From Duganella levis (lineage in GTDB: Bacteria > Pseudomonadota > Gammaproteobacteria > Burkholderiales > Burkholderiaceae_D): a stretch of DNA of 64,000 nucleotides. The translations under genes were made by a program, and so were the position numbers. The stretch's first letter is position 1; each line of letters opens with the position of its first letter. The notes beneath the pieces were generated by a model that was not told the origin of the DNA, did no database searches, and saw nothing but the letters and a program-made list of their open reading frames with translations. The stretch lies in contig NZ_WWCT01000019.1 in NCBI RefSeq assembly GCF_009857605.1, positions 62,001 through 126,000 of the forward strand, read 5' to 3'. Of this stretch, positions 18,572 to 26,109 are shown in pieces.

Positions 18572-19843
18572 TCACGCGCCGCCCAATGTGTCCGCCCAGA
18601 TATTGCGTGCCCAGTTCAGCGCGTATGCGCCTTCCAGCGGGCTGGCGGCGCTGGAGACGCCACCGGAACCGGGTACCACCAGCAGCGTTTTCCTCTCGGC
18701 GTTGTAGACGTGGACTGAGGCGACATGGATCACATCCTGGTCGGAGACGAAGCTGTAGCAGGTGTTGGTCAGCACCGGTTGCGTATCCGGCGCGCGGCCG
18801 CTGAGCAGGTCCACCACCGCCGCAGCACATACCTTGGCGTGCTGGTTGGCCATGTGTGCGGACTTGGGCATCAGCGGCGCCACGGCGATGGCGTCGCCCA
18901 GCACGTGGATGTTTTTGCTTTGCGTCGATTCGAAGCTGAGGAAGTCGACGCCGCACCAGCGCGCGTTGACGTTGGCCAGGCCGCTCTGCGCGGCGATGCT
19001 GCCGGCGCGCTGCGGCGGGATCACGTTCAGCACATCGGCCTGCACCTTGTCGCCCAGTTCGGAGATGGCGGTGCGGCTGGCGGCGTCAATGTCGGCGGTG
19101 CGGAACGAGGGGCGGTAGTCGATGATGCCGCTGTAGCGTTCCTTCCATACTTTTTTGAACAGCGGGCCTTTGGAGACCACGTCGTCGTTGGCATCGAGGA
19201 TCAGGACTTTGGATTTCGGCTTGTGACGGCTGAAGTAGAAGGCGATTTGCGAGGCACGTTCGTAGGGACCGGGCGGGCAGCGGTATGGCGCCGGCGGGAT
19301 GGTCATGGCGTAGACACCGCCGTCCGGCATCGCTTCCAGCTGCGCGCGCAGGGCGACGGTTTGCGCTCCGGCTTTCCAGGCGTGCAGGATGGTGTCCTGC
19401 GCACCCGGTTTCAGCATGCCGGGCAACTGATCCCACATGAAGTCGACGCCGGGCGAGACGATCAGGCGATCGTAGCTCAGCGATTGGCCGCCGGCCAGCG
19501 CCAGCGTGCGTTTGTCGGCGTTGATTCCTGTAACGCTGTCGCGGATGATGCGCACGCCCTGCTTGTCGGCCAGCGCATTGATCGACATGGTCAAATCGCC
19601 GATCTGCTTTGAGCCGCCCAACACGAGGTTGGACAACGGGCAGGAAATGAACTGCGCGTTCGGTTCGATCAGCGTGACGTCGATGCTGTTGTCGCTCCAC
19701 AGGCGGATGTAGCGGGCGGCCGTGGCGCCGCCGTAGCCGCCGCCGATGACCACTACTTGCGGCTTGGCCTGGCCGGTGATGGTGGTGCAGCCAGCGAGGA
19801 AGGCGCTGGCGCCGGCGGCGTGCAGAAATTGGCGGCGCTTCAT
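18572..19843 (-). CDS. FAD-dependent sulfide/flavocytochrome c dehydrogenase flavoprotein (FccB/SoxF-like)
   Basis: A 423-residue periplasmic flavoprotein of the flavocytochrome c sulfide dehydrogenase group. It carries a Tat-type leader (MKRRQFLHAAGASAFLAGC), an N-terminal FAD-binding motif (VVVIGGGYGGATAARYIR), CPLSNLVLGG with the redox-active Cys of the family, a second Cys in YRCPPGPYERASQI, and a C-terminal FCSD-specific domain (TNTCYSFVSDQDVIHVASVH). It probably transfers electrons from sulfide or from SoxY-bound sulfane to a cytochrome c. Its start overlaps the stop of the small cytochrome gene by four bases, so the two likely form a heterodimer. It is the last gene of the Mo-hydroxylase/sox operon. 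Confidence 0.92.
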   Translation of the reverse strand: MKRRQFLHAAGASAFLAGCTTITGQAKPQVVVIGGGYGGATAARYIRLWSDNSIDVTLIEPNAQFISCPLSNLVLGGSKQIGDLTMSINALADKQGVRIIRDSVTGINADKRTLALAGGQSLSYDRLIVSPGVDFMWDQLPGMLKPGAQDTILHAWKAGAQTVALRAQLEAMPDGGVYAMTIPPAPYRCPPGPYERASQIAFYFSRHKPKSKVLILDANDDVVSKGPLFKKVWKERYSGIIDYRPSFRTADIDAASRTAISELGDKVQADVLNVIPPQRAGSIAAQSGLANVNARWCGVDFLSFESTQSKNIHVLGDAIAVAPLMPKSAHMANQHAKVCAAAVVDLLSGRAPDTQPVLTNTCYSFVSDQDVIHVASVHVYNAERKTLLVVPGSGGVSSAASPLEGAYALNWARNIWADTLGGA

Positions 19844-20157
19844 TTGGCGGCTCCCGGTTTTTGCACGGCGAAGTAGGCTGCCAGCAGATCGAGTTGTTCG
19901 TCGCTGTAGCCTTTGGCGATCTGCATCATGATGGTGGAGGCGCGCTGACCGGTCTTGAAGGCATGCAGGCTGGCCGACAGGGCTTGCTGCGGCTGGCCGG
20001 CGAGGCGCGGCAGCGTGCTGCCGTGGGTATCGCCGTTGGTGCCATGGCAGGCGGCGCAGGCGGCGGCGAGTCGCGCGCCGGCGGAGATAGTTGGCGCAGC
20101 GGCCGCCGTTACACTGGCTGTGGCCAGTAAGGCGATAAGCATAAGCTTCAATGTCAT
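19840..20157 (-). CDS. Small periplasmic c-type cytochrome (SoxE/FccA-like)
   Basis: A 105-residue monoheme cytochrome with a signal peptide ending ATASVTAAAA and one heme site CAACH. A methionine-rich segment (STIMMQIAKGYSDEQLDLLAAYFA) supplies the axial Met, as in class I c553/c4-type domains. The start at 20157 is chosen because it places the leader at the N-terminus. The start codon overlaps the soxA stop by four bases. Lying between soxA and the FccB-like flavoprotein, it is the likely electron acceptor of the latter. Confidence 0.88.
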   Translation of the reverse strand: MTLKLMLIALLATASVTAAAAPTISAGARLAAACAACHGTNGDTHGSTLPRLAGQPQQALSASLHAFKTGQRASTIMMQIAKGYSDEQLDLLAAYFAVQKPGAAK

Positions 20158-20885
20158 GGTCTTACTCCCGGCGATTCCATTTTCATTCCCTGGTCCCGAA
20201 CCGCGAGCCAGGCCTCCAGTTCCGTCAACTCCTGCGCGCCAAACGGCGGCACTTCGGCGCGCACGCCACTCATGCAGTTGCGTAGCCGGCGCTGTAGCGA
20301 TCCCATGGCCTGCCACTCCAGGCGGTAGATCGGATACGCCGCCGCATGCGCCTGCGGAATCGTGCTGGCCGCCAGACGCTTGCCCCACTGCTGGTCATGG
20401 CATTGCGCGCACGACAAATTCAGCTGCCCGATGCGCTGGTTGTACAGTTGCAGTCCACGCGCAGCGGCGGCGCGGGTACTGGCATCCTGCGGCGGCGTCA
20501 CCGGCATGCCGCGCGACTGCATCGCCAGATAGGCCTCCAGCGCCAGCAGCTCTTCGCTTTCCAAACGCAGTGGCGCGACATGCAGCTTGCGCTCGCGGCA
20601 CAGGTTAATGCGCTGGCTCAGGTTGACCACTTTGCCACTCGCCGCATCAAACGCTGGAAAGCGCGCCGCCACGCCGCGCATGCTGCTGCGCGCATCGCCA
20701 TGGCACTTGACGCACGACTTGTTCCACTCCGCCTCGCCGTTGGCGACCCACAGCATGGCGGGATTCTGCGCATCATCGCGCTGCATGGCTTGCGTGGCGG
20801 CGCTCATGAATTCCGCACCGGAGCGACGGTCGTCCGCAGCCAGTGCCGATGCAGCTACCAGCGCCAACGCCAGTAAGCACTTCAT
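20154..20885 (-). CDS. soxA: Diheme cytochrome SoxA
   Basis: SoxA, with SoxX, forms the cytochrome that conjugates thiosulfate or a related sulfur species to the SoxY carrier cysteine. The 243-residue product has a signal peptide (MKCLLALALVAASALA), two heme motifs (CVKCH and CAQCH) and the catalytic heme-ligand cysteine in RRLRNCMSGVR, which forms the persulfide in characterised SoxA. NLSQRINLCRE and PIYRLEWQAMGSLQRRLRNC are family-typical. ATG 20885 overlaps the soxZ stop by four bases. Confidence 0.95.
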   Translation of the reverse strand: MKCLLALALVAASALAADDRRSGAEFMSAATQAMQRDDAQNPAMLWVANGEAEWNKSCVKCHGDARSSMRGVAARFPAFDAASGKVVNLSQRINLCRERKLHVAPLRLESEELLALEAYLAMQSRGMPVTPPQDASTRAAAARGLQLYNQRIGQLNLSCAQCHDQQWGKRLAASTIPQAHAAAYPIYRLEWQAMGSLQRRLRNCMSGVRAEVPPFGAQELTELEAWLAVRDQGMKMESPGVRP

Positions 20886-21208
20886 GATGCGCTCACCGTC
20901 AGGTTCATTTTCTCCGTGTGGGCAAAGCCGTTGTCGCCCTCCCACGTGAATTCCAGCGTTCCACTGTCCGTCGCCACGGTGGAGAAGGCGATATACGGAT
21001 TGGCCGATATGGCCTGATGCAGCTCTGCGCCGAACACCTGTTCGCCGTTGTAGCGGCATGCGAACTTGCGGATGATGTCCCGCGCTAGCAGTTTGCCGTC
21101 CGCGCCGACGCGGTAGCCGGTTTCCATTGGATGGCCGATCAGCGCGCGGATTTCGATGATCTCGCCGCGCTTTGCGCTGGCCGGCATGTGAATCAGGGCG
21201 CGGGCCAT
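20882..21208 (-). CDS. soxZ: Sulfur-carrier subunit SoxZ
   Basis: A 108-residue immunoglobulin-like partner of SoxY. It is recognised by the opening ARALIHMPASAKRGEIIEIR, the conserved GHPMETGYR and the C-terminal FTWEGDNGFAHTEKMNLTV. No leader is seen, as expected, since SoxZ is exported bound to Tat-targeted SoxY. The start forms TGATG with the soxY stop, and the end overlaps soxA by four bases. Confidence 0.95.
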   Translation of the reverse strand: MARALIHMPASAKRGEIIEIRALIGHPMETGYRVGADGKLLARDIIRKFACRYNGEQVFGAELHQAISANPYIAFSTVATDSGTLEFTWEGDNGFAHTEKMNLTVSAS

Positions 21209-21657
21209 CAGGGCGCCTCGCCTTCCACACACGCCGCCAGTGCGACGATGACTTCCACGCCCTGCGACCAGCAACTGCCGTCGCTCATGCGCGCTACGGC
21301 CATCAAGCGCTGCGAGGTGGCGAGGCGGATGCGGGTGGAGACTTCGGCCTTGCCGGCGCGCGGGCCTAGCGTGAACACCACTACGTCCGTCTGCGGATTG
21401 CGCTCGGTGAAGATGCCAATGGCGCTGACATGGTCTGCAGCGCTCATCGGGCTGTCCACCGAGATGGTGACCGGAACCGCGTTGCCGTTGTCGATCAGTT
21501 GGGCGATGTCGAACTTCACCTTGCCCGTTTGCGGTTTGGCGCCGCCGGTGAAGCTGTTGATGGCGGCGGCCATCTCCGCCGGCGTGGCGGATGCGGGGCG
21601 GACTAGCGCCAGCATGGTGAGGCCGGCGCCGGCGGCCAGCAGGTCGCGGCGCTTCAT
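21208..21657 (-). CDS. soxY: Sulfur-carrier protein SoxY with non-canonical C-terminal arm
   Basis: SoxY carries sulfur intermediates on a cysteine near its C-terminus. The 149-residue product has a Tat leader (MKRRDLLAAGAGLTMLALVRPASA), then the SoxY core (IPVTISVDSPM-like strand, VSAIGIFTERNPQTDVVVFTL, AEVSTRIRLATSQRLMAVARMSDG). The cysteine is present (Cys143), but the usual terminal GGCGG is replaced by AACVEGEAP, a longer and bulkier arm. Start 21657 is chosen for the leader. The identity as soxY is supported by synteny with soxX, soxZ and soxA. Whether the altered arm changes substrate use is unknown. Confidence 0.9.
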   Translation of the reverse strand: MKRRDLLAAGAGLTMLALVRPASATPAEMAAAINSFTGGAKPQTGKVKFDIAQLIDNGNAVPVTISVDSPMSAADHVSAIGIFTERNPQTDVVVFTLGPRAGKAEVSTRIRLATSQRLMAVARMSDGSCWSQGVEVIVALAACVEGEAP

Positions 21658-22097
21658 GATGCGGGCTCCTTGAGTGTTTGCAGCCAGGCCACCACGTCTT
21701 CGATCTGCTGTGCGGTCAGGATGGTTTTTCCTTGGTAGCTGGCGGCCACGCGGGTCAGGCCGTCGGTCTTGTAGTAGGCGGGCATGATGGTGGCGGGATT
21801 GATATGGCTTGCATCCACGATGCGCAGGCGCAGTTGCGCGGCGGTCCAGCGTTGGCCGGCCCATTGCAGGTCGGGAGCGAGGTTGCCTTGAAAGCGTTCT
21901 TCAGGAATGGGGCCGGAGTGGCACAGCAGGCATAGGCCGAGCTGGCGGTTGGCGACGATGGCGCGGCCGCGTGCCGCGTCGCCCGTCACAGCGCCGGGCA
22001 GCGGGGATGCGATGCCGTCATCGGCGAAGGCGGCGCAGGGCAGCAGCGCGGCCAGGGCCAGCGCCCTCGCTACCCTGCTGCTGCCGCGCGCCCTCAT
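21654..22097 (-). CDS. soxX: Monoheme cytochrome SoxX
   Basis: A 147-residue periplasmic cytochrome with an N-terminal signal peptide (ALALAALLPCAAFA), one heme motif in GLCLLCHSGPIPEERFQGNLAPDL, and the axial Met in INPATIMPAYYKTDGL. Both blocks are characteristic of SoxX. It pairs with SoxA downstream. Its ATG lies one base after the stop of the molybdenum-subunit gene, and its stop overlaps the soxY start by four bases, so it is firmly inside the operon. Confidence 0.94.
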   Translation of the reverse strand: MRARGSSRVARALALAALLPCAAFADDGIASPLPGAVTGDAARGRAIVANRQLGLCLLCHSGPIPEERFQGNLAPDLQWAGQRWTAAQLRLRIVDASHINPATIMPAYYKTDGLTRVAASYQGKTILTAQQIEDVVAWLQTLKEPAS

Positions 22098-22098
22098 G

Positions 22099-24297
22099 CT
22101 AAGCCTTCTTCACCAGGCTGTGGTTCTTCAACGGCAGATCGCGCACGCGCTTGCCGGTGGCGGCGAAGATGGCGTTCAGCACCGCTGGCGCGGCCACCGC
22201 AATCGTCGGCTCGCCCACGCCGCCCCAGAAGCCGCCGGACGGCATGATGATCGACTCCACCTTCGGCATCTCGTCCAGCTTCATCACCTGATAGGTGTCG
22301 AAGTTGGACTGCTCCATCTGCCCATCCTTGAGCGTGCACTCGCCGTACAAGGCGGCGGACAGCCCATACACAAACGAGCCCTCCACCTGCGCTTCGATCT
22401 GCTGCGGATTAACTGCATATCCCGGATCGGTCGCCGCAACGATGCGCAGGATCTTGACCTTGCCCGTCTTGCGGTCCACCGACACCTCGGCACAGGCGGC
22501 GACATAACTGCCGAAGCCCATGGTCTGCGCCAGCCCGCGATACACGCCCTTCGGCGCCGGCTTGTTCCAGCCGATCTTCTCGGCCACCGCATTCAGTACC
22601 GCCAGATGCTTCGGATGTTCCGCCATCAGCTTGCGGCGGAAGGCCAGCGGGTCCTGTTTGGTCGCGTGGGCCAGTTCGTCCATGAAGCATTCGAGGTAAA
22701 TTGTATTCTGATTCAGGTTCACGCCGCGCCAGAAGCCCGCCGGCACCGGCGGATTGCGCATCGCATGATCCACCAGCAGGTGCGGGAAGCTGTAGCCGAT
22801 CGACGCTTCCGGCCCCGGCGCATTCAAGCCCTGGAACACCACAGGGTCTTTGCCATCCTTCAGCGTGGAACCCAACGACGCCAGGATCGACTGGCCGGCA
22901 ATGCGCATATGCAGCGCCGTCACATTGCCCTTGTCATCCAGCCCCGCCGTCAGCTTGCACTGCGTGATCGGGTGATAGCGACCGTGCAGCATGTCTTCCT
23001 CGCGCGTCCAGATCAACTTGATCGGCGTGCCGGGGAACTCCTTGGCGATCTTCACCGTCTGCGTCACCCAATCATGCGTGGCGCCGCGCCGGCCAAAGCC
23101 GCCGCCCAGATGCATCTTGTAGACGTCGCACTTGGCGGCAGGCAGGCCGGCTGCTTCGGCGGTGGCGGCCAGTGCGGCCTCGCCGTTTTGCGTCGGTGTC
23201 CATACCTCGCAACGCTCCGGCGTCCAGATCGCGGTGGCGTTCATGGTCTCCATCGTCGCGTGATTCAGCCAAGGGAAAGAATACACCGCCTCGATCTTGC
23301 GCTTGGAGGAGGCGATGGTCGCCTTGGCGTCGCCGTTCGCATTGCCGACCACCGCCTCCGGCGCATCCAGCGCGGCCTTCAGCGTGGCGGCGATGTCCTT
23401 GCTGGACAGCTTGGCGTTCGGTCCCTTGTCCCACTCGATGGTGACTGCATCCAGCGCGGACTTGGCGCGCCACCACGTATCGGCCACCACCACCACGGCG
23501 GTGTCGCCCAGCTTGAAGATCTTCTTCACGCCCGGACGTTTCTCGGCAGCGGCGGCGTCAAAGCTCTTCACCGTACCGCCGAATACCGGGCAGTCCTTGA
23601 TGGCGGCGTTCAGCATGCCGGGCAGCTTGATGTCCATGCCGTAGATCTGCGCGCCGGTGGTCTTGTCCACCGTATCGAGACGCGCCAGGCGCTTGCCGGC
23701 CAGCTTCCAGTCCTTCGGATCTTTCAGCGCCACTTCCGTCGGCGGCGTCAGTTTGGCGGCGGCATCGGCCACCTTGCCGTAGCTGATGGTGCGGCCGGTC
23801 GGCTTGTGCGTGATCACACTGGCTGCGGCCACACAGTCGGACGCCGGCACCTTCCACGCATCGGCTGCGGCTTGTACCAGCATGGTGCGGGCGATGGCGC
23901 CGCCCTTGCGCACATAGTCGTGCGACTCGCGCACTCCGCGGCTGCCGCCGGTGGAGAAGCTGCCCCACACGCGCTTGCGCGCCAGGTTCTGTCCCGGCGA
24001 TGGGTATTCGGTGGTGACCTTGCTCCAGTCGGCGTCCAGTTCTTCCGCCACCAACTGCGCGAGGCCGGTCAGCGTGCCCTGCCCCATCTCGGAACGGGCG
24101 ATGCGGATCACGATGCTGTCATCTGGCTTGATCACCACCCAGGCGTTGACTTCCGGCGTGGCGTGGGATGCGCCCTTGGCGATCGGCGTCTGCTCCGCCG
24201 CCATCGCATCGAACGGAATATGGAAGGCGACCACCAGGCCGCCAGCCATCTTCATGAAGCTGCGACGCGAGGTGCCAGCAAAATGCGGCGCGTTCAT
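22099..24297 (-). CDS. Xanthine-oxidase-family molybdopterin-binding subunit (IorB-like)
   Basis: A 732-residue catalytic subunit of the isoquinoline 1-oxidoreductase/aldehyde dehydrogenase type. It has a Tat leader (TSRRSFMKMAGGLVVAFH), the molybdenum-cofactor motifs SEMGQGTLTGLAQLVAEELD, HLGGGFGRRGATHDWVTQ and FWRGVNLNQNTIYLECFMDE, and the C-terminal GGVGEPTIAVAAPAVLNAIF with the conserved active-site Glu. Such enzymes oxidise N-heterocycles or aldehydes in the periplasm and pass electrons through the [2Fe-2S] partner to cytochromes. It lacks a fused cytochrome domain. The cytochromes encoded directly downstream (soxX, soxA, small cyt c) may serve as acceptors, which is inference. The physiological substrate cannot be read from sequence. 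Confidence 0.92.
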   Translation of the reverse strand: MNAPHFAGTSRRSFMKMAGGLVVAFHIPFDAMAAEQTPIAKGASHATPEVNAWVVIKPDDSIVIRIARSEMGQGTLTGLAQLVAEELDADWSKVTTEYPSPGQNLARKRVWGSFSTGGSRGVRESHDYVRKGGAIARTMLVQAAADAWKVPASDCVAAASVITHKPTGRTISYGKVADAAAKLTPPTEVALKDPKDWKLAGKRLARLDTVDKTTGAQIYGMDIKLPGMLNAAIKDCPVFGGTVKSFDAAAAEKRPGVKKIFKLGDTAVVVVADTWWRAKSALDAVTIEWDKGPNAKLSSKDIAATLKAALDAPEAVVGNANGDAKATIASSKRKIEAVYSFPWLNHATMETMNATAIWTPERCEVWTPTQNGEAALAATAEAAGLPAAKCDVYKMHLGGGFGRRGATHDWVTQTVKIAKEFPGTPIKLIWTREEDMLHGRYHPITQCKLTAGLDDKGNVTALHMRIAGQSILASLGSTLKDGKDPVVFQGLNAPGPEASIGYSFPHLLVDHAMRNPPVPAGFWRGVNLNQNTIYLECFMDELAHATKQDPLAFRRKLMAEHPKHLAVLNAVAEKIGWNKPAPKGVYRGLAQTMGFGSYVAACAEVSVDRKTGKVKILRIVAATDPGYAVNPQQIEAQVEGSFVYGLSAALYGECTLKDGQMEQSNFDTYQVMKLDEMPKVESIIMPSGGFWGGVGEPTIAVAAPAVLNAIFAATGKRVRDLPLKNHSLVKKA

Positions 24298-24797
24298 GCC
24301 TTGCTCCCTGCGATGCGTTCAATCGCCAGGCCGGCGCTGGCCGGATCGCCGCCGCGCACCGCCACGTGGATCGCCTTGCGCACGCGGTTGTAGGTGCCAC
24401 ATCGGCAGATATTGGTCATCGCCGCATCGATATCGGCGTCGGTACATTTGGGCTTGTCGCGCACCAGCGCGGCGGCGGCCATGATCATGCCGGACTGGCA
24501 GAAGCCGCACTGCGGCACATCCAGCGCCGCCCATGCTTTCTGAATCGGATGCGAACCGTCGGCCGACAGGCCTTCGATGGTGGTGATCTTCTGCGCGGCG
24601 GTGACCGCCGATGCCGGATAGACGCAGCTGCGCACTGCCTGTCCATCGATATGCACGGTGCAGGCGCCGCACTGCGCGACACCGCAGCCGTACTTGGTGC
24701 CGGTCAATCCGAGCTGTTCGCGGATCACCCACAGCAGCGGCGTATCGTCCTCCGCTTCGTATTGCATGACTGCGCCGTTGACGTTGAGCTTTGCCAT
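24294..24797 (-). CDS. [2Fe-2S] subunit of the molybdenum hydroxylase (IorA-like)
   Basis: A 167-residue electron-transfer subunit with two [2Fe-2S] sites. The plant-ferredoxin-type cluster is in YGCGVAQCGACTVHIDGQAV plus a fourth Cys in VRSCVYP. The helical-domain cluster is in PQCGFCQSGMIM and ICRCGTYNRVRKAI. I chose ATG 24797 because AGGAG precedes it by eight bases; an in-frame ATG at 24824 would add nine residues. It overlaps the molybdenum-subunit start by four bases and is the first gene of the operon that runs through soxXYZA to the FccB-like gene. Confidence 0.92.
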   Translation of the reverse strand: MAKLNVNGAVMQYEAEDDTPLLWVIREQLGLTGTKYGCGVAQCGACTVHIDGQAVRSCVYPASAVTAAQKITTIEGLSADGSHPIQKAWAALDVPQCGFCQSGMIMAAAALVRDKPKCTDADIDAAMTNICRCGTYNRVRKAIHVAVRGGDPASAGLAIERIAGSKA

Positions 24798-24869
24798 CCA
24801 AGTCTCCTGTTTAGAGGTTGCCAAAATCGGTCGCTGGTCATACTACCACCGTTTCACAGTCGGATATTT

Positions 24870-24883
24870 TTGACTTGGATCAA
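24870..24883 (+). promoter_or_regulatory. FNR/ANR-type box upstream of ompW
   Basis: TTGACTTGGATCAA matches the TTGAT-N4-ATCAA consensus of FNR/ANR in nine of ten positions. A plausible -10 (TAGACT, 24906-24911) would put the transcription start at about 24918, making the box centre -41.5, the standard class II activation position. The same box could also affect the divergent molybdenum-hydroxylase/sox operon. Confidence 0.65.
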
Positions 24884-24948
24884 TGTTTTTACTGCACCGC
24901 ATCAATAGACTTCCTCACGTTACTTAACGACAAAAAGAGGGAAGTAAA

Positions 24949-25557
24949 ATGAGTAAGTCCGTAGCAGCAGTATTGGCAGCCCTGACCCTGATGACCGGCA
25001 ACGCGATGGCCCAAGAAAGCCCGTGGCTGGTGCGCGTGCGCGCGGTCCACATCGACACCGCCGACAAATCGGATCCCGTTGGCGGCGTCGGCGCCTCCGA
25101 CCGCATCCACGTCAGCAACAAGACCATTCCGGAAGTCGACATCTCGTACTTCTTCACCAAGAACATCGCCACCGAGCTGATTCTGACCTATCCGCAAAAA
25201 CACGACGTCTCGCTGGACGGCGCCAACATCGGCACCATCAAACACCTGCCGCCGACGCTGACGGTGCAGTACCACTTCCTGCCGGACGCCACCTTCCGTC
25301 CGTACGTGGGCGCGGGCGTGAACTACACCACCTTCTCCGGCGTGAACCTGCTGGGCGGCGCGGGCAGCCTGGAACATGACAGCTTCGGCCTGGCGCTGCA
25401 AGCGGGCGCCGATGTGGCGATCGACAAGAACTGGTCGATCAACTTCGACATCAAGAAAGTGCAGATCCGCAGCGACGTGATGATCAGCGGCGCCAAGGCC
25501 AGCCGCGTGAAAGTGGACCCGGTGCTGTTAGGCGTGGGTATCGGCTACCGCTTCTGA
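24949..25557 (+). CDS. ompW: Outer-membrane protein OmpW
   Basis: A 202-residue eight-stranded outer-membrane beta-barrel. It has a signal peptide ending TLMTGNAMA, then the family-typical SPWLVRVRAVHIDTADKS, VDISYFFTKNIATELILTYPQKHDV, LPPTLTVQYHFLPDATFRPYVGAGVNYT and a terminal aromatic residue (GIGYRF) as expected for BAM recognition. OmpW barrels pass small hydrophobic compounds and are commonly induced in low oxygen, in line with the FNR-type box upstream. A GAGGGAAG Shine-Dalgarno precedes ATG 24949. It is divergent from the molybdenum-hydroxylase/sox operon. Confidence 0.95.
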   Translation: MSKSVAAVLAALTLMTGNAMAQESPWLVRVRAVHIDTADKSDPVGGVGASDRIHVSNKTIPEVDISYFFTKNIATELILTYPQKHDVSLDGANIGTIKHLPPTLTVQYHFLPDATFRPYVGAGVNYTTFSGVNLLGGAGSLEHDSFGLALQAGADVAIDKNWSINFDIKKVQIRSDVMISGAKASRVKVDPVLLGVGIGYRF

Positions 25558-25579
25558 TCGGGTCGTCAGGTGGGGCGGC

Positions 25580-25585
25580 TATAAT
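25580..25585 (+). promoter_or_regulatory. Candidate -10 box for the small lipoprotein gene
   Basis: A perfect TATAAT lies 32 bases before ATG 25618, in a short gap after ompW. No good -35 is visible at 16-18 bases, so it may be activator-dependent or chance. Confidence 0.4.
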
Positions 25586-25617
25586 GGGGTAAATCGATAG
25601 CCACCCACGGAAAGCCC

Positions 25618-26043
25618 ATGCGCAAGATCCTGTTCCTCCTGATGCCGCTGCTGCTGGCGGCATGCGTTGACGACAGCGCCTCGTACTACGCGGACGGCCC
25701 GGTCGGCAACCATGCACTGACGATTCATCGGGCGCAGAAGCACTTCTGGAGCAAGGACAGCCGGGTGGAATTGATCATGCAGCGCCTGCCCGACTGCCTG
25801 CGCCGCATCGAACTGACCGAGATGCCGGCCGATGAAGTGGAAATCGAACTGCTGTCCGCCGGCGACAACGTCTGGACGCTGCGCGCCGGACAAGAGATGT
25901 GGCAGGTAGAAACGCAAACCTGCACCTTGTACGCCGACGTCAAAGGCGACGGCGGCGAGTTGATGGGCGTATTCCGCGACGATGGCGGCAAGTTCGTCTA
26001 CGAAGCCGCCGTCGTAGAAACCGTCCCTGCCGATACCAAATAA
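25618..26043 (+). CDS. Small putative lipoprotein of unknown function
   Basis: A 141-residue product with a lipoprotein signal peptide (MRKILFLLMPLLLAAC, acylated Cys at residue 16). The mature part is hydrophilic, acidic and beta-rich, with two further cysteines (LPDCLRRIEL and ETQTCTLYADV) that could form a disulfide. I do not recognise a domain. It follows ompW in the same direction, with a perfect TATAAT in the gap, so it may have its own promoter. It ends two bases before a long palindromic repeat. Confidence 0.75.
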   Translation: MRKILFLLMPLLLAACVDDSASYYADGPVGNHALTIHRAQKHFWSKDSRVELIMQRLPDCLRRIELTEMPADEVEIELLSAGDNVWTLRAGQEMWQVETQTCTLYADVKGDGGELMGVFRDDGGKFVYEAAVVETVPADTK

Positions 26044-26044
26044 A

Positions 26045-26106
26045 TCCGGGGTCAGGTCCGGCACTTGGACACGAGCTCATGTCCAAGTGCCGGACCTGAC
26101 CCCGGA
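26045..26106. repeat. 62-nt perfect palindromic repeat, copy 1
   Basis: Two 27-base arms, perfectly complementary, surround an eight-base loop (CGAGCTCA). The arm starts TCCGGGGTCAGGTCCGG. The repeat fills the convergent gap between the lipoprotein gene and the chemotaxis receptor gene. Close relatives lie at 29972-30033 and 42717-42806. It can form a very stable RNA hairpin in either direction and probably acts as a bidirectional terminator or mRNA 3'-end stabiliser. Confidence 0.9.
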
Positions 26107-26109
26107 GTT

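Noticed and set aside
21907..24393. 828-codon plus-strand frame over the molybdenum-subunit gene
   Set aside because: High-GC shadow; His/Arg-rich composition, no motif, and the minus strand holds a clear cofactor-binding enzyme.
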